Below, piece by piece: positions 1 through 10,584 of a stretch of 64,000 nucleotides of DNA. Position 1 is the stretch's first letter. Every line of letters begins with the position of its first letter. Origin of the DNA: Pachypanchax playfairii (taxonomy: Eukaryota; Chordata; Actinopteri; Cyprinodontiformes; Aplocheilidae); NCBI GenBank assembly GCA_006937955.1, contig SSNP01000068.1:869709-933708 (forward strand). The letters run 5' to 3'. Under the pieces are notes generated by a model. That model made no database searches and had not been told where the DNA came from. It worked only from the letters and a program-made list of their open reading frames with translations. Position numbers and translations under genes: made by a program.

Positions 1-464
1 ACCTGAGACTGAGAAATGAAAAAGGGATCCGAATCAGAAACATGAGCATTGGCTGTATCTGGGTGCTTTGTGTTTTAGGAATTGGTTTGATGATGATTGA
101 CCATGCCTTCATCATAGTAAACGTCTGTATTTTAGCATGTACTTTACCTATAGTCTCCTTCTGCAGTGTTTCAGTTCTCTGTGCATTGATTCATTCAGGC
201 CCAGGGGAGCGAGGCAGACACAAGGAGAAGGTTAACCCAACAAAGAGGAGGGCGTTTTACACCATAATGGTCATATTGGGTATGCTGCTGTTGCGGTTTG
301 CTTGGGCTATGGTCTGGGCTGGAGTATTTCTATCAAAGAGTAGTGTGAATTGTATTCTTGTCCCGATTGATGTTTGGTTTAATCTACCCAGCAGTTTGAT
401 ATTGCCTATGCTGTTTCTACACAGATCAGGGAAGTTGGTCTGTCTCAAAAACACAATCCAGTGA
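1..464 (+). CDS. Partial seven-transmembrane receptor (C-terminal half)
   Basis: The reading frame is already open at base 3, so the gene starts left of the window. The visible part begins in intracellular loop 2 (LRLRNEKGIRIRN), then TM4, TM5, a short ICL3 with the family block VNPTKRRAFYTI, TM6, a Cys just before TM7 (SVNC), and TM7 with NLPSSLILP in place of NPxxY. It ends HRSGKLVCLKNTIQ followed by TGA at 462-464. It is closest in style to the intact receptors further right. The product is inferred to be an orphan class A-like GPCR in the plasma membrane. TM1-TM3 and the first exon cannot be judged. Confidence 0.85.
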   Translation, partial: LRLRNEKGIRIRNMSIGCIWVLCVLGIGLMMIDHAFIIVNVCILACTLPIVSFCSVSVLCALIHSGPGERGRHKEKVNPTKRRAFYTIMVILGMLLLRFAWAMVWAGVFLSKSSVNCILVPIDVWFNLPSSLILPMLFLHRSGKLVCLKNTIQ

Positions 465-923
465 GTTTACATGTTAATTGTTTTCATTTTGTTTTTACTA
501 TTTTATTGCATAGAACTTATGTAAACTGCAGTTGCTATACATGTGCTTCATGAATAATTTGATTGAAAAAGGTTTTCACTGAATGTTTTACTTTAACATA
601 GTTTTTTAAATGTCAATTAGTCCCGTCGGTGGTTTTAGTGTTTCTGACATGTACACAGCTTTATCTCTTGTTTTCTTTTGAAATATATGTTTTCTATGTG
701 ACACCTGGTTCAAAATGACTGCTGTTCTACTTCTGTGATTATTATTTTTTTATTGTTTCTACCATGTTTCATCTCCTGTTATAATGATACTGTCTTTCTC
801 TCTCATTTTGTTTATTCATCCAGCTCATTTCTCTGTGTCATTGTTTAGTTTATCTTTATTTATTTATGTTTTGGTTTGTTACATTTTTTTCTGATTTTGA
901 TTAGAACTTACAATACTTTTTAA

Positions 924-929
924 AATAAA
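924..929 (+). terminator. Candidate polyadenylation signal of the partial receptor gene
   Basis: An AATAAA hexamer lies about 460 nt after the stop codon of the left-edge gene and is followed by a T-rich stretch. It is the first clear AATAAA downstream of that stop. AATAAA is common in AT-rich DNA, so this is only a likely signal. Confidence 0.4.
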
Positions 930-1859
930 ACTTTTTCTTTTTTTTGAAACCTTGTGTTATATATCTTTCGTCTGAGGACTGCAGTCACTTCATAAATAGT
1001 ACACAAATGTAAAATAACAACACTCCACTCAAAAGTTAGACAATTACCTTTAACAGCATGTCATAAACAGGCTTGATCTGACTTGGTGAAACTCCAATGT
1101 GCACAGACTGAGGAAGATGTTTTAAAAGGTTTATTATACACACAGATAGACTATGGCAGTGGAAGTGCGGTCCCAACCTCGGAACCTAAGCACTCATTTT
1201 TGTCTGGGAAGCCATGTGGACAGCTGTCACACACAGGACTCCTAGAGAGGACACTTCCATCCTCAAAAGGTTTGAGGAGGAAACAAGGACTCAGGCAGGA
1301 GAACAGACAGTTAAGAACACAGATGTGCCATAACACCACTTCCTCTTCATCAGTCATAAACACTGAATCAATCCTCATGAACAAACGCTCCTCTTCTTCA
1401 GTGAAAAATAATAAAACAGATAATTCATGAATAAGGTAGGAACCAACAAACTCCGTGTCAAAAAAACAGGTCAGGTTAGGTGGTACACAGACATGCAACA
1501 TATTACCGGTGTGCCAAATTCTATATCTGCATTAAGATCTGTGCCAGCACCAATACTCCCCCAAACCTCCCCTCCCACCATCCTATACACTAAGAAAAAA
1601 ACACAGCCTGCATCTCACCTTAAAGTCAGCGTTTGGCTTATTTTGATCATGTCAGAATTAACTATTTTTCCAGTGTTGCGTTGATCCAGCTTGAACATTG
1701 AGCCATCTCATTTATTGCCCCAGAACAATATATCCTCTCACAAATAAAAGACAGTAGTCAAATTTATATGGGATACAATTGTTTCTTTATTGTTCTAATA
1801 TATATATACTTTTGCAACATTATCTTGATGTAGTGGTTTGTTTTAAATTTTTTTTATAT
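930..1859. other. Intergenic stretch with nothing recognised
   Basis: There are two overlapping open frames on opposite strands (about 1083-1430 plus and 1151-1501 minus). Neither shows a domain, a good start context or similarity to the receptors. The plus frame is rich in Ser, Thr and Asn. The minus frame has an EEEE run and several Cys but nothing nameable. I see no repeat boundary. Confidence 0.4.
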
Positions 1860-2756
1860 TTATTTGAAGATGGTCTTGAGAGACACTAACTTTCCTGATC
1901 TGTGTAGAAAGAGTAGAGGCTGTACCAGACTGCTTGGTAGAGTACACCAGCTTACTATAGCAACAATCAAACAGTCATGATTGTCTTGTAATCTATTTGC
2001 AACAGTCCAAACTAAACTCCCAATGAACCTCAACAGCAGTACACCTAGTATGGCAACAATAGTGTAGAATGCCCTCTCCTTTGATTGGTCAACTCTTTGC
2101 CTTTCCCCCTGCTGTTTACCCGGACTTGGACGAATTAAGACATTAAGAACTGATAGGCTACAGAATGAGATGACTGTTAGGACTAGAACCATTAAGGAAA
2201 AATTCAAAATGATAAAAACAATTTCGCTTATTAACGTAGCCAGCCCTGCTATGCATATCAGCCAGATGCAGCCAGTGATGATATTTCTGATTTGTATCCC
2301 TCTTTGACTTTTCAGGTTCAGGTAGGTAATGGGATGGACAATAGCCATGTAGCGTTCTAAACATGACAGAGTGTGGAAGAATGTCTCTCCATACCAAGAG
2401 AAATACCAAAGAAGGATACCAACTCGCAATGTGTCCAACTGATTCCTGTAGATTCCACCAATGCAGAGAATACAGCCAAAACCCCCAATCAGAGCCATGA
2501 CGACCGTGTGGTAGGTGAAGCAGTCTGAAGAACTCACTGATGCTCCTGAAGAGTTGAAGTACTTTTGCTTCCATTCATGCAGACCATAGTAGAGGATGAG
2601 AATACAGAGAGGGAGCGTGATGGCATTGTAAACAATGAAGAATCCAACTATAATGTTGCTTTTTGAGGAGATGAAGCAATATATGCTTAAGGAATTGGTG
2701 GATAAAAGGAAAGGTCCTGGAGGAGTAATTGAGTTGTTTGAGGAGTTCACCAGCAT
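1860..2756 (-). CDS. Seven-transmembrane receptor, family member with Ala in the TM2 core
   Basis: This 298-aa protein shows the plan shared by the whole cluster. The N-terminus is short and N-glycosylatable (N4-S-S, N7-N-S), with a Cys (27) before TM1. TM1 is about 35-60 and TM2 about 78-102. TM3 ends in C-L-E-R-Y (ERY 134-136) followed by MAIVHPITYLNL. TM4 runs directly into TM5 with almost no loop. A short basic ICL3 (RVDQSKERAFYTI, 221-233) leads into TM6. A Cys (262) precedes TM7, which reads TLPSSLVQPLLF. The likely role is a G-protein-coupled receptor in the plasma membrane; the ligand is unknown. The start is set by a TTTTTCAG acceptor two bases before the ATG. It differs from the other members by Ala88 where they have Glu (MALIG against MELIG) and by Gln in the TM7 SSLVQP. 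Confidence 0.88.
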   Translation of the reverse strand: MLVNSSNNSITPPGPFLLSTNSLSIYCFISSKSNIIVGFFIVYNAITLPLCILILYYGLHEWKQKYFNSSGASVSSSDCFTYHTVVMALIGGFGCILCIGGIYRNQLDTLRVGILLWYFSWYGETFFHTLSCLERYMAIVHPITYLNLKSQRGIQIRNIITGCIWLICIAGLATLISEIVFIILNFSLMVLVLTVISFCSLSVLNVLIRPSPGKQQGERQRVDQSKERAFYTIVAILGVLLLRFIGSLVWTVANRLQDNHDCLIVAIVSWCTLPSSLVQPLLFLHRSGKLVSLKTIFK

Positions 2757-3063
2757 ATCTGAAAAAATACATGCAAATAATTATTGTACATAACAAGTGC
2801 TATTCTCTTGGTATCAGTAAAAAGGTGCATGTGTTTTCTAAGCTGTTGTGTACAGCTTGGTATTTTAGTTACATGCCATAGTAGTAAATAATTATTTGTG
2901 TTCCTTATATATTAAAAGTTATCCTGCTATTCTGATTGTCATATATGTGGTGTAAATACAGCAAAAGATGTTCAGGTGATGAGTTAGTTTCCAGTGTGTG
3001 TAGGTAAAGTTCTGAGCTGGGAAAATATGTACAGTACAATACTACACGTGTTCAACAATTTAA

Positions 3064-3571
3064 AGGTGCAATATGGAACACAGACCCCCCATCGACATCC
3101 AGTGCGAGGATGCCACAGCCCAAACAACAGAGCAAGGCCTTCAGCAGGGCGTTAGGCTTGCGACCCCTACATGCGCTCCAATGCCGTGGAAATTCCTAAC
3201 CCAAACCCACTCTGGCTCCCAATCCTCTCCAGTTGCTCCTCCCCCGAGATGGACAACAAAATCTCCAAGGCGCCGAAGCAGCTGTTTAACCATGCGGACT
3301 CTTCCACCCTCCACGGTACCAGCCTTGCTATGATGGACTATTCACAGTATTAGGCTACTTGCAATAGTGCTACTCAGCCCGCTAATGGCTGGTAAATGTA
3401 AACAAAATGCCAACATTGTGCCCGTCAAAATTAATATGTTATAATATTTTACTTCAAATATAGCTGTTAAAAGAAATATTGTATTTTCATTCTGCACCCA
3501 TCTAAACACCCCTTGGAGATATAATGTTATTTAAAATATTGCTTTTTATGGAAATGTTCCTTAATGCACCT
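3064..3571. mobile_element. Non-autonomous DNA transposon with TTAA target site, family 1
   Basis: The 508-bp element is bounded by inverted ends AGGTGCAATATGGAACA and its imperfect complement GGAACATT...TGCACCT. TTAA directly repeated on both sides (3060-3063 and 3572-3575) is the target-site duplication. A second copy at 7389-8347 aligns along its whole length apart from a nested insert. It has no coding capacity. TTAA targets are typical of piggyBac- and Kolobok-type transposases; the source cannot be told from the ends alone. Confidence 0.75.
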
Positions 3572-4298
3572 TTAAGGTAAGAACTTTGATGGATGTTGTA
3601 GACATTTACAGGGCACATGTATGTGCATTATAGCATAATAATAAAATATGAAACAGACATATTGTTGTAGTTTTTGGGTATCCATATGTATAGATTTAAA
3701 AGATATTTTAGCTGTTTTTTAAAAAGAAGTTTTCCAGCACTAGAGTAGGATAAAGCTTCTTAAACTGAATGTGTAGAACTGAACCATGGATCTATTTTAT
3801 GGTCAATTCCACTCTATTGTTAAAGTAGATGCTCGTTTTTAAAAATTCAGACTGAAGTGCTAAAGAAAATCTTTGATTTTCCCCTGAATTAGGACATAAG
3901 AAAGAAGAAAGTAACATTATTCCTGATGATGGCTTAATGAATCCTTGACTCTGCAGGTGATGAATGGTCCTGACAGCTACCTGTTGTCTGTTTTGTCTTT
4001 ATCTGAAACTTGCACATATCTGTATACTCCTACATTTCGAGTTCCCTTCCAACTAGTTTTTCTTTCTACTGATTTTCACTGGAAACCTCTCAGGATCCAC
4101 AGAGGGAAACCCCGTCTATAAAACCACCAACACTGAAGCGTAACTAATTATTGAAATGATTAATTACCATTTCAATGTTGACATATAGATTCTGTGAAAA
4201 AACTATGATGTTAAGAAATTACTGCATTTTTTCTGACTAATAGTTAGCTTGTGTTATCAGTTTAGATGATGGTTAAATATTAAGTAAAAAACACCAAC

Positions 4299-4350
4299 CT
4301 TAGCAGGTATTGACTCGGAGCTTCACTGTCTGAGCTTCTTCTCTGTAGAA
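4299..4350 (-). promoter_or_regulatory. Possible non-coding first exon of the 1860-2756 receptor
   Basis: On the minus strand a segment with an ATCAGCAGGTTTC motif (similar to the cAGCAGG-CTTTTTATA promoter motif of the neighbours) ends in CTGCTAAG/GTTGGT, a plausible splice donor. Joining it to the acceptor at 2759 would remove an intron of about 1.5 kb. No clear TATA box is visible, so this is tentative. Confidence 0.3.
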
Positions 4351-4606
4351 TCAGCAGGTTTCTTCATGCATGCTGCACTGACACTGTAATAAATCATCGC
4401 TTTATCTCTGTCTGCGTTTTTGGCATTTATTCAAATATTATTTATTTGCATTAAAAAAATAATAATTTGACTACTAAAGCTTGACTGATTGATGAGAGAC
4501 CATTAGATAAATGAAACATGTCAAAGCCTGGATTACCGTCAAAACACAAAAGGGACAAACTAAGTTCTAATGCTAATGACTTGAACATACATTTGTACAA
4601 CTGATG

Positions 4607-4700
4607 TAAATTAACTAATTTGCCTTGTCTTTGTACAAACAGCAAAGGTAATGCCAGAATGCTGAGCAGATTAATCCAGACAGCACACGCCATCATCAAA
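4607..4700 (-). pseudogene. Receptor relic: TM7 only
   Basis: The minus strand reads LMMACAVWINLLSILALPLL followed by FVQRQGKLVNL, which matches the TM7 and tail of the neighbour at 5947 (MMMVCGIWVNLPSSLVLP). Homology stops abruptly at about 4700, next to a sequence that looks like a hAT transposon end, and TM1-TM6 are not found on the far side. Downstream of the tail the frame runs on into unrelated sequence. This is a dead fragment of a former array member. Confidence 0.75.
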
Positions 4701-4702
4701 CA

Positions 4703-5305
4703 CTAGGGGTGTTACGGTTCACGGGTATGTGTTGAACCAGTCGCTTTGGCCCGTTCGGTTCGGTCCGTTTGCATACCGTTTCGGTGTGGTTTTTTTTTTT
4801 TCATAAATGTAGTATTAGTATGATATTAAGTGCAGCGGAAGAAAGTTCCCAGACGAGTTTCCAAGCGGACGCTGTCTTGAGTGACGCACGTGGAGCTGCA
4901 CAAACACATGTGTAACAGAACATGCATTCATACAAACCGTTTTGGTACTGGGCTGTTGGTGTGGTGCAGATCTTTACTGATCCGATTACAGCTAGTTAAC
5001 AGGCTTGTTTGCGCGCAGAGCATACTAAATCTACATTCCCACACACATCTTAAGTGGTGGAATGGAAGTTTGTTGTCAGCACCGGACTCCCATCTTTTGT
5101 TCCTCTAGCAGACGTCATGGCTGATGTAAACAAGAAGCCGGAACTTGAAGACCTTCCTTTATCTATAAGGTCTCCTGTTTGGGAAGTTAAGCAGTATTCT
5201 ATTTTTATGTTTTCTTATTTTCTAATGTTTCATTTTTATAAGAAAATGTATAAACCGTTGTTTGCAAAAGTTGAAAATAAAACTGGAGGCCACACCCACT
5301 ACTGA
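4703..5305 (+). mobile_element. hAT-like transposon relic with start of a BED-finger exon
   Basis: It begins with TAGGGGTGTTACGGTTCACG and a run of CGGTTCGGTCCG-like palindromic bases, typical of hAT termini. At 5117 an ATG opens MADVNKKPELEDLPLSIRSPVWE, which resembles the first exon of ZBED/hAT transposases (the S-P-V-W-x lead-in to the BED zinc finger). The frame then leaves coding-like sequence. No matching right terminus was found, so the right limit is approximate. The family call rests on the ends and this short peptide. Confidence 0.45.
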
Positions 5306-5946
5306 ACCTCATTTTGACTTGTTTTAAGGACATTAGTTCAAAGTTGGATCAGCCTGGAGTTTTTCTCTTTAAATTTCAGTGTGACTCCAAATCCAGACCT
5401 CCATGGGTCCATACATCTTATTTCTAATAAAGTTTGTGGGATTTTGTTGTCACACTTTCAACTATGTAAAAAACAAAGTATTCAATACAAATATTTCAAT
5501 CATTCAGATTTAGGATGTCTTAATTTTGTGTTCCCTCTATTTTTTTAGCAGTATAGTAGTATAGAATGTATATTTGCACCAATTTTTATTAGTTTTTGTC
5601 TGTCAGTGTAGCTCCCACAAGAATTGTGGTGCTATACCCCAAGATACAAATAACTTTCATTCTGATCATGTAAGGTCTGAAAGTAATATTGAAAATAAAA
5701 AGGATGTGATAATAATGCTGTGTGATAATGTTTATTGTATTCAAACATCCCCATATTTTAAAAAAATATATTGTGCATATAACACAGACATGGAAAAAAT
5801 ACATATTTTATACCAAAATAAAATTATGCAGTTGAGAAGTAATAAATAAATAAACAAACACAAAATACTAAATTAGATCTTACTGCTAACCAGATGTAGA
5901 TGTAGTTCTTTTATTAGTGCTAAAACTTGCTCACACAGGGTTTTTT
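5306..5946. other. Downstream flank of the 5947 receptor, AT-rich
   Basis: AT-rich DNA with short open frames that lack any family signature. It contains several AATAAA-like hexamers on both strands. The minus strand near 5940 would carry the 3' untranslated region of the receptor at 5947. No repeat was identified. Confidence 0.3.
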
Positions 5947-6813
5947 TTAACAACACACTAATTTTCCTTTTCTTTGTATGAACAGCAGCGGTAACACCAG
6001 ACTGCTGGGTAGATTCACCCAGATGCCACAGACCATCATCATACATCGTAACCTATTTCCTGTCAGTTCAAAACCAGCCCAAACCAGACCAAAAGTTAAC
6101 CTCAACAGCAGAATACCAAGTATGACCAGTATGGTATAAAATGCTCTCTGTTTTGATTGGTCCACCCTCTCCCTGCTCATTCCCTGTTTTTTCTGGCCTG
6201 AATGGATTAAAACACAGAGAACTGACAGGCTGCAGAAGGAGATGATTACTGTGGAAGAAATTAGAAGGGAGAAATCCAAATACATGTATGTTTCTGTTGC
6301 CATGACAGTAACTCCAATAAGGCAAAGCAGCCAGATGCAGCCAATGGTGATGTTTCTAATTCTGATTCCTTTTTCCTTTCTCAGGCTCAGGTAGGTGATG
6401 GGATGTACAACAGCTAGGTAGCGCTCCACACAGGTCAGGACGTGAAAGAAGATTTGTCCATACCAAGTGAAAGAAAAGATAGTGATGCCAATATTCAATA
6501 TGGTCATATTGTCCGTGCAACTTGCACAAAAACAGGTCATACACCCCAAAATACCAATAAGTTCCATGCCAACCATGTGGTACGTGAAGCTGTCACAGTG
6601 ACTTATCAATGAGGAGGTGTGGTTCTTTTGCTGAAGTTGTTGGAAACCAAAGTAGACAATGACGGTGCAGATAGGAAGGAGGAGGAGGATGCAGGTGACA
6701 TTGAAAATGCTGAAAATAAACACGCCGGGGCTGGTGATGAAGCACATGTATTCAAGGTTGATATAATATGGTTCAACGAGGAAACCATCTGTAAATGAAG
6801 TGTTTGTCAACAT
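5947..6813 (-). CDS. Seven-transmembrane receptor
   Basis: The protein is 288 aa if translation starts at MLTNTSF, the ATG immediately after a TTCCCCAG acceptor (6814-6816). The open frame extends 9 codons further upstream, but that stretch would be intron. Visible features: glycosylation site N4-T-S, Cys24 before TM1, Glu84 in TM2 (GMELIGILG), ERY 130-132 at the end of TM3, VAVVHPITYL-type ICL2 with LRKEKGIRIRN, VDQSKQRAFYTI before TM6, a Cys at the start of TM7 (RLRCMMM), NLPSSLVLP in TM7, and a tail ending KLVCC (possible palmitoylation). The first exon and promoter lie at 7224-7320, giving an intron of about 410 nt. It is related to, but clearly diverged from, the 10585/16022/23207 trio. 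Confidence 0.9.
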   Translation of the reverse strand: MLTNTSFTDGFLVEPYYINLEYMCFITSPGVFIFSIFNVTCILLLLPICTVIVYFGFQQLQQKNHTSSLISHCDSFTYHMVGMELIGILGCMTCFCASCTDNMTILNIGITIFSFTWYGQIFFHVLTCVERYLAVVHPITYLSLRKEKGIRIRNITIGCIWLLCLIGVTVMATETYMYLDFSLLISSTVIISFCSLSVLCVLIHSGQKKQGMSRERVDQSKQRAFYTILVILGILLLRLTFGLVWAGFELTGNRLRCMMMVCGIWVNLPSSLVLPLLFIQRKGKLVCC

Positions 6814-7223
6814 CTGGGGAAGAAAATGATTAATCAACAAATAAATCCAAATGTTGACATTAAAAATTGGGTCTTGTTAAAAAAAATGGAAACATTTTGT
6901 TTTATTTGAATAACATTATCTTGTTTAAAGCAAAGTGATTATTTCTTACTAAAATTAAAAGTAAAGAAAATTTGATCATGTGAGAACTTTATGTAAAAAA
7001 ATATGGTAAAAACATTAACAATCAGATTGCTTATATGTACTTTAAAAAATCAACAGGACTTTGGAGAAAAATTAAACTAATTTTCCCAACCAAGGACAAA
7101 TATTTCATGATGAAGTATGTTCACATTTATTTTAAATAAAGACTTCCTGAATGTGTATGTCAAATAATGAATAAAATCCTTGCACCAATAAAACTAGACA
7201 CAGTTTTCTCTAAGGACACTCAC

Positions 7224-7320
7224 CTTTTCAGGGGTTTTTGATCTCTGGTCTTGATCTACATGAACTTGAAGTAAGTCAAATAGTTGTTGGATCTTTTGCA
7301 TGTCAGCAGGCTTTTTATAC
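7224..7320 (-). promoter_or_regulatory. Promoter and non-coding first exon module (copy 1)
   Basis: Read on the minus strand: a TATA box GTATAAAAAG (7311-7320), then GCCTGCTGACATGCAAAAG with an octamer-like ATGCAAAA, then a transcribed stretch ending CCTGAAAAG/GTGAGT, a strong splice donor at 7224/7223. The likely start is about 7285-7290, some 25-30 nt after the TATA box. It is spliced to the acceptor before the 5947 CDS. Four more copies in the same orientation (13306, 19915, 22605, 24668) support its being functional. Confidence 0.7.
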
Positions 7321-7436
7321 AAAATGTAAATGACAGTAAATGTACTTTCCACTGGATGCAAAACAGTTCAGACCAACGGGAGCTTTAAAGGTTCAATATG
7401 GAACATCTGGTGCGTGGCTGCCATAGCTGAAACAAC

Positions 7437-7895
<459 letters not shown>

Positions 7896-8351
7896 AAGCT
7901 GCAGGGCCTCATACCATTGGGATGCTAGGCTCTCGACCCCCACGTGGACTCCAATGCCGTGAAAATTACTCACCCAAACCCACTCAGGCCGTTGATCGTC
8001 TATGGTTGTTCCTAACCTGAGAAAGACGACAAAATCCCTGGTGCTCTGAAGCAGCTGCTCGTCTCGCTGACTCCGCCCCCCTCCACAGTACCAGCATCAT
8101 TATTACGGACTATTCATCATATTAGACAACCCACAATGTTGCCCACTACTCTGCGCGCTATTGGCTGGTTGATGTAAACAAAAGGCCAACAATGTGCCCT
8201 CTAGAATATACATGTTAATATATTTTACTTCAAATGTAATTGTTAAAAGAAATAGTGTATTTTAATTCTACAACCCTCTAAATAACCTGTGGAGGCATTA
8301 TGGTGTTAAAAATGTTGCTTTTTATGAAAATGTTCCATTGTACACCTTTAA

Positions 8352-8790
8352 ATCACAGTGATCTGCTGACATCAATGCAGAATACGATCTCACGTAGCAC
8401 CAATAAGCTCCTGTCAATCCAAAATGAAGACCACAGAATCTGTTCTGTTGGTGCTAAAAAAGTTCCTTTGAGAGCTTGAAATTCTTTTACAAAATGTGGA
8501 ACCAAATGTAACCAGAACGTTCCGTCTCACAAACTTTACTTAAGCCTGAAGAGAAACATGATTCTAGTTTTACAATATATGAGAAAAGCATTTAATGTTT
8601 GATGTTTTTTCATGAATGCTGCTCCTTTACAACATGTCCAAATGATTACAGATTTATTGCTTTATATTTCATGTGTTGATTAAATGCAGGTCAGAACTTG
8701 ATTTCTACAGCATCCCTTTACTGTGAAGAAATAGAAAAACACATCTTTAACACTGTATAGTGTTTAGTTGTTCTTTATTCATTCATTTAT
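8352..8790. repeat. Segment duplicated at 13479-13890
   Basis: From TCACAGTGATCTGCTGACAT onward this stretch is almost identical to 13479-13890, with a few substitutions and small indels. Together with the promoter module it shows that the 5' flank of a receptor gene was copied with the gene. The TTAA element at 7389 was inserted in this copy only. Confidence 0.8.
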
Positions 8791-8842
8791 TTTTTGTCCC
8801 TTTCTGTTTTTTTTTTACTTAAATTGTTTCTATGCAAGAGTC

Positions 8843-9090
8843 TGCATGGTGGAGCAGTTGGTAGCATCATTTACTTGCAGCAGGAAGGGTTTGAAACCAA
8901 ACCAGGACCTTAGTGTATGAAGTTTGCATGTTTGGGTTTTCTCCAGTTTTCAAAAATGGCAACTCTAAACTGACACTAGGTGTCAGGGTGTGAATGGTTG
9001 TCTATCTCCATGTGGCTCTGTAATGCACTGGCAACCTGCCAAGGTTGTAACCCCGCCTCCCTGCAACCCTGAACAGATACACATGGGTAT
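8843..9090 (+). mobile_element. tRNA-derived SINE
   Basis: The head reads GCATGGTGGAGCAGTTGGTAG (A-box-like), then AGGAAGGGTTTGAAACC (B-box-like). The body contains TTTGCATGTTTGGGTTTTCTCC, GTGTGAATGGTTGTCTATC and CCTGCAACCCTGAACAG, the usual order in the fish SINE family found here several times in the other orientation (32587, 58118). Confidence 0.75.
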
Positions 9091-9261
9091 CAAAAATGAC
9101 TGACTGGTATTTGATCTTAGTAGTTTAGTTTCCATGGAACGGATCAGTAATTATCTAAGTTTTATTGTCAGGGTTCAAGTCTTTAAGATAAATTCTGATT
9201 GTTTTCAGATAAATATTCTATCTTCATTTGAGTTGTACATATTTCACTTCAGTCAATACAC

Positions 9262-10069
9262 CTAAAAACCACCAACCAGGCCAGAAATCTGGGTGTAGTG
9301 ATGGACTCAGACCTAAACTTTGAGAAACACATTAAGGCAATCTCTAAATCAGCCTATTATCACCTGAAGAACATCTCTAGGATAAAAGATTTAATGTCCC
9401 AACAAAACCTGGAAAAACTAGTCCATGCATTCATCTTCAGTCGGCTTGATTATTGTAACAGCATCTTTACTGGTCTTCCTAAAAAATCAGTTAAACAGTT
9501 GCAGCTCATTCAGAACTCTGCTGCTAGAGTTCTCACTAAAACCAGAAAAGTGGACCACATCAGTCCAGTTCTGAGGTCTTTACACTGGCTGCCTGTCCGT
9601 CAGAGGATAGACTTTAAAGTTCTATTGCTGGTCTATAAAGCTCTGAATGGTTTAGGACCAAAATACATCAGTGACCTCCTGACCCAGTATGAACCTACAA
9701 GACTCCTCAGGTCTTCTGGATCTGGTCTTTTATCAGTTCCCAGAGTCAGAACCAGACATGGAGAAGCTGCTTTCAGCTTCTATGCTCCACATTTCTGGAA
9801 CAAACTCCCAGAAAGCCTCAGATCAGCTGAAACACTCAGTTTATTTAAATCAAGGTTAAAGACCCACCTGTTCTCCGCTGCATTTACAGAAAGTTTTATT
9901 AGAAAGTCCAAATCCACACGGTTGCTTTTAAGCTGTCCTTTGTTCTAATTCTGTTTATTTAAATCATGTTTTCATTCTTCTACTTATGCTTTTGTTTCAT
10001 GTAAAGCACTTTGAATTGTCCTGTACATGAATTGTGCTATACAAATAAACTTGCCTTGCCTTGCCTTCA
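9262..10069 (+). mobile_element. L2-like LINE, 3' end with C-terminal part of the reverse transcriptase ORF
   Basis: The open frame 9298-9948 encodes 216 aa of the region after the reverse transcriptase catalytic core. It includes motifs typical of L2/CR1-like elements in fish: SRLDYCNSIFTGLP, QLIQNSAARVLT, LRSLHWLPVRQRIDFK, and HGEAAFSFYAPHFWNKLP. The 3' UTR ends GTGCTATACAAATAAA followed by a short (CTTGC)n tail, as L2 elements do. The catalytic YADD region is missing, so this is a 5'-truncated, dead copy. Confidence 0.85.
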
Positions 10070-10584
10070 CCGTGTAGAACCTGCTTCCCCATTAAACAAT
10101 TTCCAGATGAGTCTGGATTAACTTCTTACAGAATAATTCTCAGACTATGAACAAGAATAAATAGGTAAATTATTCTGTATCATCCTCCTGTTATTGTCAG
10201 GGGAGAAGCTGAAAGGAAAAGAAGTAGATTGTTACTGGTATTGTTGAGTTATTTTACAAAATAAGCAAATCTGATTACAATTACTCCTGCTAAAATTAAC
10301 TAGATTCTGTCTGTTTGTATTAGATAAATTCCAGTGAGTAAAATAGTATCTTGAAGTATGTTAACAGATTTTACCTTCATGTAACTCCCCTGAGCATGAA
10401 CATTGAGAAAAGTTAACAGCTGAGAGGAGAAACCTTTATTTTAACAGAGATGTACAGCAGAGCTCAAACAGTTACAGACATGACATGGAAAGACAAAACT
10501 AGGACAAGAAGACAGAATTCTGTTCTAATATAAGAAACAGATACAGAGTGACATTATTTCTGTAGACTGTGTCTGTACTTAGTT
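10070..10584. other. Downstream flank of the 10585 receptor
   Basis: From about 10440 to 10584 the sequence matches the 3' flanks of the 16022 and 23207 genes (GGAAAGACAAAACTAGGACA and ACAGATACAGAG). It is therefore probably the 3' untranslated region of the minus-strand receptor. Nothing else was recognised. Confidence 0.45.

Noticed and set aside
1083..1501. Overlapping frames of about 115 codons on opposite strands
   Set aside because: No start context, domain or paralog. I could not support either as a gene.
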